A stretch of DNA of 33,086 nucleotides. It comes from Novosphingobium piscinae. GTDB taxonomy: Bacteria > Pseudomonadota > Alphaproteobacteria > Sphingomonadales > Sphingomonadaceae. A program made the translations under genes and the position numbers. Below the pieces are notes generated by a model, which searched no databases, was not told the DNA's origin, and was given only the letters and a program-made list of their open reading frames with translations. The DNA lies in contig NZ_JACLAX010000025.1 of the NCBI RefSeq assembly GCF_014230355.1, positions 1 to 33,086 of the forward strand, written 5' to 3'. Positions 10,618 to 19,034 of this stretch are shown piece after piece; the stretch's first letter is position 1, and every line of letters begins with the position of its first letter.

Positions 10618-10721
10618 GCTCCCGGACTGGCGGAGATCGATCGCGTGGATCGGGGCATGGCTGGGCGCTCCCGCTGGTGCCGCGCCGGGCTAGCACCGCG
10701 ACGGGCGCGAGGCCACTCCCC

Positions 10722-11081
10722 TCAGGCGGCGAGCGGCCTGACGCCGGAGGGACGGTACGGCACCTCGGGCGGGAGGAAGGTGGCGAAGCTGCGGTGCATG
10801 TGTTCGGCCACAGCCGGATGGAGCGGGCGCTCGAACTCGATCCCGGCCTCGTTGTGCCCGGACCAGCGCACCGTGCCGCACAGCCCTTCCATCCCCGCGG
10901 GGCGGACCACCACGCGGGTGCCCGGACGCAGGTTGAGCGCGAGGCTCATGATCCGGCAGCCTTCGGCCGAGATGTCGCGGATCACCACGTCTTCGACGAA
11001 GCCGCTCACCATGCGGCAGCGCGCAGGCATGGCCAGGGCCAGGCGGCGGGAGCGACGGCAATCGGCGGTCGGCGGGGTCAT
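10722..11081 (-). CDS. PilZ-domain protein (probable c-di-GMP receptor)
   Basis: This 119-residue protein is a stand-alone PilZ domain. It has both c-di-GMP contacts: the RRSRR cluster near residues 9-13 (RxxxR) and the DISAEG motif near residue 37 (DxSxxG). The remainder gives the expected beta-barrel pattern, with GLCGTVRWSGHNEAGIEFER as the last strands. Single-domain PilZ proteins usually act by docking on a partner when c-di-GMP rises; the partner is not evident here. The start follows GAGGATTGTCCGAG. It is divergent from uvrB and sits about 100 bases upstream of the GDT1-like gene on the same strand. Confidence 0.88.
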   Translation of the reverse strand: MTPPTADCRRSRRLALAMPARCRMVSGFVEDVVIRDISAEGCRIMSLALNLRPGTRVVVRPAGMEGLCGTVRWSGHNEAGIEFERPLHPAVAEHMHRSFATFLPPEVPYRPSGVRPLAA

Positions 11082-11190
11082 CTCGGACAATCCTCGTGCG
11101 GGGCGACTGCCAAGGAGGACGGTGCCCCGCGGAGCCTTTTCAGCCGCCGCAAAAAAATGTCGCCGCGCGGCAGCCTGCCCCGCCGTGCCA

Positions 11191-11219
11191 TTGCGGAACG
11201 CAGCGCGAACACCCATAGT
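11191..11219 (+). promoter_or_regulatory. LexA (SOS) box within the uvrB promoter
   Basis: GAAC at 11196-11199 and GAAC at 11207-11210 are separated by seven bases, the exact alphaproteobacterial LexA operator (GAAC-N7-GAAC, equivalent to GTTC-N7-GTTC). A promoter can be drawn around it: TTGCGG (11191-11196), 17 bases, CATAGT (11214-11219). LexA bound there would cover the spacer. Transcription would begin near 11226, the A of the uvrB ATG. Confidence 0.8.
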
Positions 11220-11225
11220 CCCGCC

Positions 11226-13415
11226 ATGGCCGAACTCGTCATCCGCCGCGGGCTGGAAGAGCCCGACACCACGGGCGCCTTCGTGCCCCACAAGCCATCG
11301 CGGCCGGACAAGGCCGAGGGCGGGCGGGCGTTCCGCATCGTCTCGGACTACCAGCCCGCGGGCGACCAGCCGACCGCGATCGCCGATCTCGTCGCAGGGA
11401 TCCGCGACCAGGACGAGCGCACCCAGGTGCTGCTCGGCGTGACCGGATCGGGCAAGACCTTCACCATGGCCAAGGTGATCGAGGCGACCCAGCGCCCGGC
11501 ACTGATCCTCGCCCCCAACAAGATCCTGGCCGCGCAGCTCTATGGCGAGTTCCGCAGCTTCTTCCCGGAGAACGCGGTCGAGTACTTCGTCTCGTACTAC
11601 GACTATTACCAGCCCGAAGCCTACGTTCCCCGCTCGGATACCTACATCGAGAAGGAGAGCTCGGTGAACGAGGCGATCGACCGGATGCGCCATTCGGCCA
11701 CCCGCTCGCTGCTTGAGCGTGACGACGTGATCATCGTCGCTTCGGTCTCTTGCCTCTACGGCATCGGCTCGGTCGAAACCTACTCGGCGATGATCTTCGA
11801 CCTCAAGGTCGGCGAAAGCGTCGACCAGCGCGAGATCATCCGCAAGCTGGTGGCCCTGCAATACAAGCGCAACGATGCCGCCTTTGCCCGCGGCAACTTC
11901 CGGGTGCGCGGCGACAATCTCGAGATCTTCCCCTCGCACCTCGAGGATATGGCCTGGCGAATCTCGTTCTTCGGCGACGAGATCGAGACGATCGCCGAGT
12001 TCGATCCGCTGACCGGCAAGTCGGGCGGCGCGCTCGACAAGGTGCGGGTCTATGCCAATTCGCACTACGTCACCCCCGGGCCGACGATGAAGCAGGCCAC
12101 CGACGCGATCCGCTTCGAGCTGACCGAGCGGCTCAAGGAGCTCAACGCCGAGGGCAAGCTGCTCGAGGCGCAGCGGCTGGAGCAGCGCACCAACTTCGAT
12201 CTCGAGATGATCGCGGCGACCGGTTCCTGCGCGGGGATCGAGAACTACAGCCGCTTCCTGACCGGACGGCTGCCGGGCGAGCCCCCTCCGACCCTGTTCG
12301 AGTACCTGCCCGACAATGCCCTGCTGTTCGTCGACGAGAGCCACCAGACGGTCCCGCAGATCGGCGCCATGTCGAAGGGCGATCACCGCCGCAAGATCAC
12401 GCTGGCCGAATATGGCTTCCGCCTGCCCAGTTGCATCGACAACCGCCCGCTGCGCTTCAACGAATGGGACGCGATGCGGCCGCAGACGATCGCGGTCTCG
12501 GCCACGCCGGGCAGCTGGGAGATGGAGCAGTCCGGCGGCGTCTTCGCCGAGCAGGTGATCCGCCCGACCGGGCTGATCGACCCGCCGGTGACGATCCGCC
12601 CGGTCGAGGACCAGGTCCAGGACTGCATCAACGAGTGCCGCGAGACCGCGGCCAAGGGCTATCGCACGCTGGTCACGACGCTGACCAAGCGCATGGCCGA
12701 GGACCTGACCGAGTTCATGCACGAGGCGGGCCTGCGAGTGCGCTACATGCACAGCGACGTGGAGACGCTCGAGCGCATCGAGCTGATCCGCGACCTCCGG
12801 CTCGGCGTCTATGACGTGCTGGTCGGGATCAACCTGCTGCGCGAGGGGCTCGACATCCCCGAGTGCGGGCTGGTCTGCATCCTCGATGCCGACAAGGAGG
12901 GCTTCCTCCGCTCGGAAACCTCGCTGATCCAGACCATCGGCCGCGCCGCGCGCAACGTCGACGGGCGGGTGATCCTCTATGCCGACCGGATGACCGGCAG
13001 CATGGAGCGGGCCATCGCCGAAACCGACCGGCGCCGCGAGAAGCAGCGCGCCTACAACGACCTGCACGGCATCACGCCCGCCACGATCAAGCGCAACATC
13101 CACGATATCGTCGCCGATACCGCCAGCCGCGACGGCGTGCTGGTCGAGCTCGAGGACGACAGCACCAACAACCTCGTCGGGCACAACCTGCGCGGCTACA
13201 TCGAGGACCTGGAAAAGCGCATGCGCGCCGCCGCGGCGGATCTGGAGTTCGAGGAAGCCGGCCGCCTGCGCGACGAGATCCGCCGGCTCGAGGCGACCGA
13301 GCTGGGCCTGCCGGAGGGCGAGCGCAAGGCCCCGGTGGTGGGCCGCAGCAACGAGGGCAAGCCGGGTACCCGCAAGACACGCTTCGGCAAGAGCCAACGC
13401 AAGTGGGGCAAGTAG
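11226..13415 (+). CDS. uvrB: Excinuclease ABC subunit B
   Basis: UvrB is the damage-verifying helicase-like subunit of nucleotide excision repair; it is loaded by UvrA and recruits UvrC. The 729-residue protein shows Walker A in GVTGSGKTFTMAKV (residues about 75-88), the beta-hairpin region YYDYYQPEAYVPRSDTYIEK (about 123-142), the DExH-type motif LLFVDESHQTVPQIG, helicase motif VI in QTIGRAARNVDGRVILYAD, and a C-terminal UVR domain in FEEAGRLRDEIRRLE that contacts UvrC. I use the ATG at 11226; no ribosome site precedes it, and the promoter placement suggests a leaderless message. Induction by DNA damage is expected from the LexA box. Confidence 0.98.
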   Translation: MAELVIRRGLEEPDTTGAFVPHKPSRPDKAEGGRAFRIVSDYQPAGDQPTAIADLVAGIRDQDERTQVLLGVTGSGKTFTMAKVIEATQRPALILAPNKILAAQLYGEFRSFFPENAVEYFVSYYDYYQPEAYVPRSDTYIEKESSVNEAIDRMRHSATRSLLERDDVIIVASVSCLYGIGSVETYSAMIFDLKVGESVDQREIIRKLVALQYKRNDAAFARGNFRVRGDNLEIFPSHLEDMAWRISFFGDEIETIAEFDPLTGKSGGALDKVRVYANSHYVTPGPTMKQATDAIRFELTERLKELNAEGKLLEAQRLEQRTNFDLEMIAATGSCAGIENYSRFLTGRLPGEPPPTLFEYLPDNALLFVDESHQTVPQIGAMSKGDHRRKITLAEYGFRLPSCIDNRPLRFNEWDAMRPQTIAVSATPGSWEMEQSGGVFAEQVIRPTGLIDPPVTIRPVEDQVQDCINECRETAAKGYRTLVTTLTKRMAEDLTEFMHEAGLRVRYMHSDVETLERIELIRDLRLGVYDVLVGINLLREGLDIPECGLVCILDADKEGFLRSETSLIQTIGRAARNVDGRVILYADRMTGSMERAIAETDRRREKQRAYNDLHGITPATIKRNIHDIVADTASRDGVLVELEDDSTNNLVGHNLRGYIEDLEKRMRAAAADLEFEEAGRLRDEIRRLEATELGLPEGERKAPVVGRSNEGKPGTRKTRFGKSQRKWGK

Positions 13416-13514
13416 CCGGCGCCGCTACCAGCCGTGTCCCGCCTGCGTCGATCGGTGGAACTTCGCGGGTCTGCGTATTGCCTTTGTAAACGCGCCGCAG
13501 CACAACACCGCGCA

Positions 13515-14096
13515 ATGATGAAGCCCCGGTCGCTGCCCGCGCTGACATTGGCGCTTGCCCTCGCCGCCTGCTCGCAGTCGCAGGGGCAGGAAGTCGCGCC
13601 GGCGGCGGGTGCCGAGGCCGGCTCGGCCAGCACCCGCGTCGCCCTGCAGGACGGGCTCTCCCCGCTCGATGCCGCCCCGCTCCAGCCCGAGGGTGCTGCC
13701 TGGGCCGCCGCCGGCGAGGGCTTGGCCTTCGCCGTGCCCGGCCAGTCGCCGCTGCTGACCCTGCGCTGCGAGCATGCCCGCGGCGGCGTCACCCTGATCC
13801 GGCTGGTCCGCGTAACCCGGGCCGAACCCGGCGCCAAGGCGCTGGTGGCGCTGATCGGCAATGGCCGCATCGCGCGGCTGCCGCTCAATGTCGTGGAACC
13901 GGGCGAAACCGGACGCTGGGAGGGCGTGGTCCGCGCGCTCGACCCGCGGCTCGACGTGCTCAAGGGCGTGAACCGGGTCGAGGTCACCCTCCCCGGCGGC
14001 GGCACGCTCATGCTCAGCGCCAGCAGCGAACCGCGCCGCCTGCTCGAGGCCTGCCGCGCCGCCGATACCGCGCCCGAGGCGGCGAGCGCGGCCTGA
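13515..14096 (+). CDS. Predicted lipoprotein, unknown function
   Basis: The 193-residue product begins MMKPRSLPALTLALALAACS, a lipoprotein signal with Cys at about residue 19 in the lipobox LAAC. After an Ala/Gln/Glu-rich linker comes a compact domain with SPLLTLRCEHARGG and GRWEGVVRALDPRLDVLKGV, which I do not recognise as a named family with confidence; the strand-rich pattern suggests a small beta domain. I take the start at 13515 rather than the longer frame at 13434 because the signal peptide begins there. It follows uvrB by 99 bases on the same strand and faces the HhH gene four bases away. Confidence 0.7.
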   Translation: MMKPRSLPALTLALALAACSQSQGQEVAPAAGAEAGSASTRVALQDGLSPLDAAPLQPEGAAWAAAGEGLAFAVPGQSPLLTLRCEHARGGVTLIRLVRVTRAEPGAKALVALIGNGRIARLPLNVVEPGETGRWEGVVRALDPRLDVLKGVNRVEVTLPGGGTLMLSASSEPRRLLEACRAADTAPEAASAA

Positions 14097-14100
14097 CCGC

Positions 14101-14652
14101 TCAGAGCTTGCCGAAGCGGCTTTCGTAGCCGGCCTGGTCGCCGGCGGCGAGCAACCGGGCCTGCTCGATCCACTGGTCACGCGCCGGCCGCCCGGCAAAG
14201 CTGCCGAGCTGGGCGTCGATCCTGGCCATGTCGGCTTCGGTCCACGCCGCGATCTGGGCGAAGCGGGTCACCCCGAGCGTGGCGAGCAGGCTGGACAGCT
14301 TGGGCCCGATGCCCTTGATCCGGGTCAGGTCATCGCCAGCCTGATCGGGTGCGGCCGCCGCAGCATCCCCCGCCGCCGCCAGCTCGTCCTGGGTGGCCGC
14401 GGCGATCACCTCGGCCACGCCGCCCAGCGTCCCCGCGGCGGGCGGGATCGCATAGGCCGCCGAGGCCAGCGGGGCGGCATCGATCAGCGCCTGATTGCGC
14501 TGGGCCGGAGCGGCACCCTCGTCCAGCACGTCGGGACGATGCACCCGCGGCGCGGGCCGACTGGCGCGGCGCAGCAGCCACCAGGCCACCAGCAGGACCA
14601 CCACCACCACCCCGGCCAGCACCGGCCAATCGGCTTCGATATTCTGCATCAT
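14101..14652 (-). CDS. Membrane-anchored helix-hairpin-helix protein
   Basis: The 183-residue protein has one N-terminal membrane helix (LAGVVVVVLLVAWWLLRRAS, residues about 12-31), then a variable Ala-rich linker and a C-terminal helix-hairpin-helix domain. The HhH core is LTRIKGIGPKLSSLLATLGV (residues about 109-128), followed by FAQIAAWTEADMARIDAQLG. Similar domains occur in COG3743-type proteins and fused to NuoE or ribosomal L21 in alphaproteobacteria. HhH motifs of this kind can bind DNA without sequence specificity, so tethering of DNA to the inner membrane is conceivable but unproven. The start MMQNIEADW is favoured by GAGAGGG eight bases upstream. Confidence 0.75.
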   Translation of the reverse strand: MMQNIEADWPVLAGVVVVVLLVAWWLLRRASRPAPRVHRPDVLDEGAAPAQRNQALIDAAPLASAAYAIPPAAGTLGGVAEVIAAATQDELAAAGDAAAAAPDQAGDDLTRIKGIGPKLSSLLATLGVTRFAQIAAWTEADMARIDAQLGSFAGRPARDQWIEQARLLAAGDQAGYESRFGKL

Positions 14653-14755
14653 CCGCGGCACCCTCTCTCGATTCCCGCCAGCTTCCCGCCGCCCTTAGCC
14701 CATGGCGGCGGGTCCGAGAACCACCCGTGCGGCGCGGGGTCCGCCGGGCTGCGGC

Positions 14756-16450
14756 TCAGCGCAGGCGCCGTGGCCGCTCCTCGCGCGTCGGGGCGGGCGC
14801 CAGGCTCTCGGCGACGCCGACCAGCCGGACAAACTCCTGCCGCCAGAAATCGCCCTGCTCGCCGGCCAGCGCGCGCACCTGGGCCAGCGAGAAATCGCCC
14901 AGCAGCGGATCGCCGCGCAGCGTCTGGGCGAAGGCGGCGACCGCCGCAGCGAAGCGGAAGTCGGGCGCCGGCGCGCGCTTCAGCCACAGCAGGCTGGCGG
15001 GCACCGGCTGCGCGACCAGCCGCGAGGTCTGCCCATCGGGCAGCTTGTAGCGCAGCTTGACGAAGGCGAGCTCGGCCGGCTGGCCGGCTACCGCCGGAGG
15101 GGCGCCCGGCGCCTCGTAGCGGCGCGGACCGACCCAGCCGGGCGCCCCCGCCGGGACGATTTCGTAGAGCGCGGTGACCTGGTGCCCGGCGCCGATATCG
15201 CCGGCGTCGACCTTGTCGTTGCTGAAGTCCTCCTCGCGCAGCGCGCGGTTCTCGTAGCCGAGCAGGCGGTACTGGCTGACCTGCGCAGGATTGAACTCGA
15301 CCTGGATCTTGACGTCCTTGGCGATCGTGAAAAGCGTGGCCGCCATCTGGTCGCCCAGCACCTTCTTCGCCTCGAGCGCACTGTCGATGTAGGCGTAGTT
15401 GCCATTCCCGTGATCGGCGATCTGCTCCATCATCGCCTCGTTGTAATTGCCGGTGCCGAAGCCCAGCGTGGTCAGCGTGATGCCGCTGTCACGCTGCCGC
15501 TCGACCATGTCGATCAGCGCCTTGGTGTCGCTCACCCCGACGTTGAAATCGCCGTCGGTGGCCAGGATCACGCGGTTGACCCCGCCCGAGATGTAGCTGT
15601 CGCGCGCCAGCCGGTAGGCCAGCTCCAGTCCGGCCCCGCCCGCGGTCGAGCCGCCCGCCTCGAGCCGCGCCAGCGCCTCGCGGATCGCGCGGGGATCGTT
15701 GGTCGGCGGCAGGACCACCCCGGCGGCCCCGGCATAGACCACGATCGACACCCGGTCGCGCGGCCCCAGCTCGCCGGCGAGGCCGGTCAGCGCGGCCTTG
15801 ACCAGGGGCAGCTTGTCGGCCGAACCCATCGAGCCCGACACGTCGACGAGGAACACCAGGTTGGCCGGTGGCCGGCCCGCGGCGGGCAGGTCATAGCCGC
15901 GCAGGCCGATCCGCAGCAGCCGGGTCTCGGCATTCCACGGGGTCACCATCAGGTCGGTGGTGACGGTGAAAGGCGCTTCCTGCCGCGCCGGCCGGGCATA
16001 GTCGTAGCGGAAGTAGTTGATCAGCTCCTCGGTCCGCACCGCATCCTTCGGTGGCAACTGGCCTTGCGAGAGGAACCGCCGGGTGTTGGCATAGGCGCCG
16101 GTGTCGACATCGACCGAGAAGGTCGAGACCGGCTCCTGGCGGACCACGTGGACCGGGCTGACCGCCTCACCGGCATAGCGCTCGCGCCCGGGATCGCTGG
16201 GCAGCTGCACCCCGGGCACCCACAGCCCGGGCGCGGTCTTGACCATGGCCGGGGCAGCGGCCAGCGGAGCGGGAGGCGATGGTGGCGGCGGAGGTGCGGG
16301 CGGCGGCGCGGCCCTCTCGGCAGGGCCGAGCACCCGGCTGCCGGTGACGACCACGTCGCCCCCATCGGCCAGTTCGGCCTGACGGCTGGCGCAGCCGGCC
16401 GCGAGACCCGCGAGGGCCGCGGTGCACAGGGTGAATCCGGTCCGGCGCAT
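14756..16450 (-). CDS. YfbK-type von Willebrand factor A lipoprotein
   Basis: The 564-residue product has a lipoprotein signal (MRRTGFTLCTAALAGLAAGC, lipidated Cys at residue 20), a Pro-rich linker, the VWA-associated N-terminal domain around VSTFSVDVDTGAYANTRRFL, a VWA domain, and the C-terminal DUF3520 region. The metal-binding MIDAS is intact: DVSGSM near residue 209, Thr in GGSTAGGAG and Asp in LATDGDFNVG. VWA lipoproteins of this group probably mediate metal-dependent protein contacts at the envelope; no precise role is established. The early DVVVTGSR stretch is common in exported sphingomonad proteins. GGGGAGAGCTC before the ATG is a good ribosome site. The flippase gene upstream ends 92 bases before it. 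Confidence 0.9.
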   Translation of the reverse strand: MRRTGFTLCTAALAGLAAGCASRQAELADGGDVVVTGSRVLGPAERAAPPPAPPPPPSPPAPLAAAPAMVKTAPGLWVPGVQLPSDPGRERYAGEAVSPVHVVRQEPVSTFSVDVDTGAYANTRRFLSQGQLPPKDAVRTEELINYFRYDYARPARQEAPFTVTTDLMVTPWNAETRLLRIGLRGYDLPAAGRPPANLVFLVDVSGSMGSADKLPLVKAALTGLAGELGPRDRVSIVVYAGAAGVVLPPTNDPRAIREALARLEAGGSTAGGAGLELAYRLARDSYISGGVNRVILATDGDFNVGVSDTKALIDMVERQRDSGITLTTLGFGTGNYNEAMMEQIADHGNGNYAYIDSALEAKKVLGDQMAATLFTIAKDVKIQVEFNPAQVSQYRLLGYENRALREEDFSNDKVDAGDIGAGHQVTALYEIVPAGAPGWVGPRRYEAPGAPPAVAGQPAELAFVKLRYKLPDGQTSRLVAQPVPASLLWLKRAPAPDFRFAAAVAAFAQTLRGDPLLGDFSLAQVRALAGEQGDFWRQEFVRLVGVAESLAPAPTREERPRRLR

Positions 16451-16542
16451 GAGCTCTCCCCTTTTCTGTGTGACCGGGGAAGGAGGCCATGGCCGGCGTG
16501 AATGCCGACTGAATGTGCCAGGCTTGCTACGGGACGCGCGGC

Positions 16543-18048
16543 TCAGCCGGCGGGACGCTCGCCTTCGACCTGCTTGCGGAACAGCACGCGGTCTTCGGGG
16601 CCGAAGCCCTTGCGCCAGATCAGTCCGGCATAGACCACGATCATCGCCGGGATCCCGACGATCATGCTGGCCCATTCGGGGAGGAGATGCTTGGCGAGCA
16701 GGCCGATGACCGCCGCCGGCAGCACGGCCCAGACCAGCGCCCAGCGCCAGTTGTTGATCCGCTCGTGCAGGATCCGCGCGAGCAGGAACGACTTGAGCAG
16801 CGAGGCGAAGGCCAGCGAGAGCATCAGCGCCCCGGCCGCCGCCGCGACCTGCCAGCCGGGACCGTAGTCCGGCCCGCTGACCAGCTCGATCCCGGCCACG
16901 GTCAGTACCGCCTGGAGCGCGATCGTGGCCAACGAGGCGATCAGGTTGCGGTAGCGGGCGAGATAGACGAGCGCCGCCTCGCTCACCACGGCCGTGGCCG
17001 CGACCACCTCGGCCAGCAGCAGCAGGATCAGCGCGCCGGTGCCCTGGACGAAGTCGGGCCCGCCCAGGCCCATCAGCCCGGTGGCGGGGATCGCGAGGGC
17101 CAGCGCGATGCCGGCCTGGGCCGCGGTGATCCAGAAGCCCACCTGGCACACCTGTCGGGCGATCGCGGCGTAGTTGCGCTCGATCACGTTGCGGGTGATG
17201 ACCGGGCCGAGCACGGGCTCGAAGCTGGTCTTGAGCTTCTGCGGCAGCGAGGCGAACTGCTGGGCGAAGAAGTAGATGCCCAGCGGGGCCTCGCCGACGA
17301 AGAAGCGCAGGATGAACACGTCGAGCTTGCGCGTGCCCCATTCGACCGCGTCGGCCCCGGCCAGCGGGAGATTGCGGGTGACCAGCGGGAGCAGCCGCGC
17401 CGGATGCGGCACCCAGCCCTGCGGCCAGCCATAGGCCCGGCCCAGCGCGACCAGCGCCACGGCCGTCGCCGCACCGACCGAGATCAGGTAGGCCAGGGTG
17501 AGCCCGGCCTGCGGATAAATGAAGTAGAGCGCCCCGGCCGAGAGCGACAGCGCCCAGGGCTCAACCACCGCGCGGGCACGGACCGTGGTGGCCACGTCGA
17601 AGCGGTAGGCCAGCGCCGCCAGCGCGAGGTCGCCCGCGGCGAGGATCCAGACCGATCCGATCAGCCACAGGTCGGCCGGGCCGTAGTGGCCCTTGGGATA
17701 CATCGCGGCGGGAAACAGGTAGAGCAGCAGCGAGGCGAGCAGCGCCGGGATCGTCGTCACCACCAGGGCATCGGCCACGGCATTGGCGGGGTGCTCGCGG
17801 GCTTCGGCGAGGCGCTGGGCGAGCCCGCGCTTCTGGCCCAGCGTGGCGATCATCCCGGCGAACTCGACCATCACCAGCGCCGAGGCGAACCGCCCCATCG
17901 CCGCCGCGCCATAGAGCCGGCTGGCGATGAACAGGAAGGGGATCCGCGCGACCAGCCGCAGCAGAAAACCGAAGAAGTTGGTGCGCCCGCCCTTGGCCAG
18001 GGCGGCGATATCCTGCTGCGATGCGGCGGCAGCCCCGACTTCACTCAC
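16543..18048 (-). CDS. Polysaccharide flippase-like membrane protein (Wzx/MATE-like)
   Basis: The 501-residue protein is almost entirely membrane helices, about 12 to 14, with the pattern of lipopolysaccharide/oligosaccharide flippases: early NFFGFLLRLVARIPFLFIAS, then RKLDVFILRFFVGEAPLGIY and FEPVLGPVITRNVIERNYAA. Such proteins flip lipid-linked sugars across the inner membrane. The substrate cannot be told, and no glycosyltransferase lies nearby, so it may act on an envelope glycan encoded elsewhere. The start is GTG at 18048, giving a GTGA overlap with the gpsA stop; the longer upstream frame is an overlap with gpsA. Translational coupling to gpsA is expected. Confidence 0.8.
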   Translation of the reverse strand: MSEVGAAAASQQDIAALAKGGRTNFFGFLLRLVARIPFLFIASRLYGAAAMGRFASALVMVEFAGMIATLGQKRGLAQRLAEAREHPANAVADALVVTTIPALLASLLLYLFPAAMYPKGHYGPADLWLIGSVWILAAGDLALAALAYRFDVATTVRARAVVEPWALSLSAGALYFIYPQAGLTLAYLISVGAATAVALVALGRAYGWPQGWVPHPARLLPLVTRNLPLAGADAVEWGTRKLDVFILRFFVGEAPLGIYFFAQQFASLPQKLKTSFEPVLGPVITRNVIERNYAAIARQVCQVGFWITAAQAGIALALAIPATGLMGLGGPDFVQGTGALILLLLAEVVAATAVVSEAALVYLARYRNLIASLATIALQAVLTVAGIELVSGPDYGPGWQVAAAAGALMLSLAFASLLKSFLLARILHERINNWRWALVWAVLPAAVIGLLAKHLLPEWASMIVGIPAMIVVYAGLIWRKGFGPEDRVLFRKQVEGERPAG

Positions 18049-19034
18049 GGCGCGTCGCCCTGTTCGGCGCGCAACGGACGCGCCAGCAGCGCCGCGGCGG
18101 CCTCGGCGGCGGTCAGCTCGCCGGCGAGCAGCCGGTCGACCGCGGTCACGATCGGCATGGCCAGCCCGGCCTGCGCGGCCAGCGCGGCGAGGACCGGCGC
18201 GGTGGCCGCGCCCTCGGCCACGCTGGTCTTGCCGGCAAGGGCCGCGGCCGCGCTCATCCCTTCGCCCAGCGCCTGGCCCAGCGAGAAGTTGCGGCTCGAG
18301 GAGGACGAGCAGGTCAGCACCAGATCGCCCAGCCCGCACAGCCCCGCCAGCGTCTCAGCCCGCGCCCCCTTGGCCTGCCCGAAGCGCAGCATCTCTGCAT
18401 AGCCGCGCGCGATCAGCGCGGCGCGGGCGTTCTGGCCGAGCCCGAGCCCCTCGACCACGCCACAGGCGATCGCCAGCACGTTCTTGATCGCGCCGCCGAT
18501 CTCGGCCCCGATCACATCGTCGGAATAGTAGGGCCGCAGCGTGCGGCGCGAGACCAGCGGGGCCAGACGGTGCCATTGCGCCTCGCCCCCGCCGCAGGCG
18601 AGGGTCACCGCGGTGGGCAGGCCGGCAGCCACCTCATGCGCGAAGGTCGGCCCGGACAGGACCGCGATCTCGGCGCCGGGCGCGGCCGCGGCAGCGACCT
18701 CGGCCATCAGCCGGCCGCTGCCCGCCTCGATCCCCTTGGCGCAGAGCACCAGGTCGCGCGGCGGCGCGGGCAGACCGGCCACGACCCCGGCCAGGAACTG
18801 CGCCGGGACCACCACCAGCAGGGCCGCGCAATCGGCGAGGTCGGCCAGGTCGCCGGTCGGGGTGATCCCCGGAGCCAGCACCGCGCCGGGCAGGAACAGG
18901 CTGTTGGTGCGCCGTGCGGCGATCTCGGCGACCAGCTCGGGCTCACGCGCCCAGAGCCGCACCGCGCTGCCGTCGCTCGCCAGGACCTGGGCCAGGGCCG
19001 TGCCCCAGGCGCCAGCACCGATCACCCCGATCAT
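18045..19034 (-). CDS. gpsA: NAD(P)-dependent glycerol-3-phosphate dehydrogenase
   Basis: GpsA reduces dihydroxyacetone phosphate to sn-glycerol-3-phosphate, the backbone of membrane phospholipids. The 329-residue product starts with the dinucleotide fold IGVIGAGAWGTALAQVLASD, carries the NSLFLPG substrate segment, the SGPTFAHEVAAGLPTAV block, the catalytic Lys in GAEIGGAIKNVLAIACG, and the family CSSSSSRNFSLGQALGEG motif. The start ATG overlaps the stop of tsaD by four bases (ATGA), and its own stop overlaps the flippase GTG. Three genes are therefore joined stop-to-start. The tsaD-gpsA neighbourhood is common in alphaproteobacteria. Confidence 0.97.
   Translation of the reverse strand: MIGVIGAGAWGTALAQVLASDGSAVRLWAREPELVAEIAARRTNSLFLPGAVLAPGITPTGDLADLADCAALLVVVPAQFLAGVVAGLPAPPRDLVLCAKGIEAGSGRLMAEVAAAAAPGAEIAVLSGPTFAHEVAAGLPTAVTLACGGGEAQWHRLAPLVSRRTLRPYYSDDVIGAEIGGAIKNVLAIACGVVEGLGLGQNARAALIARGYAEMLRFGQAKGARAETLAGLCGLGDLVLTCSSSSSRNFSLGQALGEGMSAAAALAGKTSVAEGAATAPVLAALAAQAGLAMPIVTAVDRLLAGELTAAEAAAALLARPLRAEQGDAP

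Noticed and set aside
10722..13397. An 891-codon frame on the minus strand across uvrB
   Set aside because: Only its last 119 codons (the PilZ gene) are real; the rest is antisense to uvrB.
16513..18402. A 629-codon frame on the plus strand rich in Gln, Arg and Asp
   Set aside because: Antisense of the flippase gene, no domain pattern.
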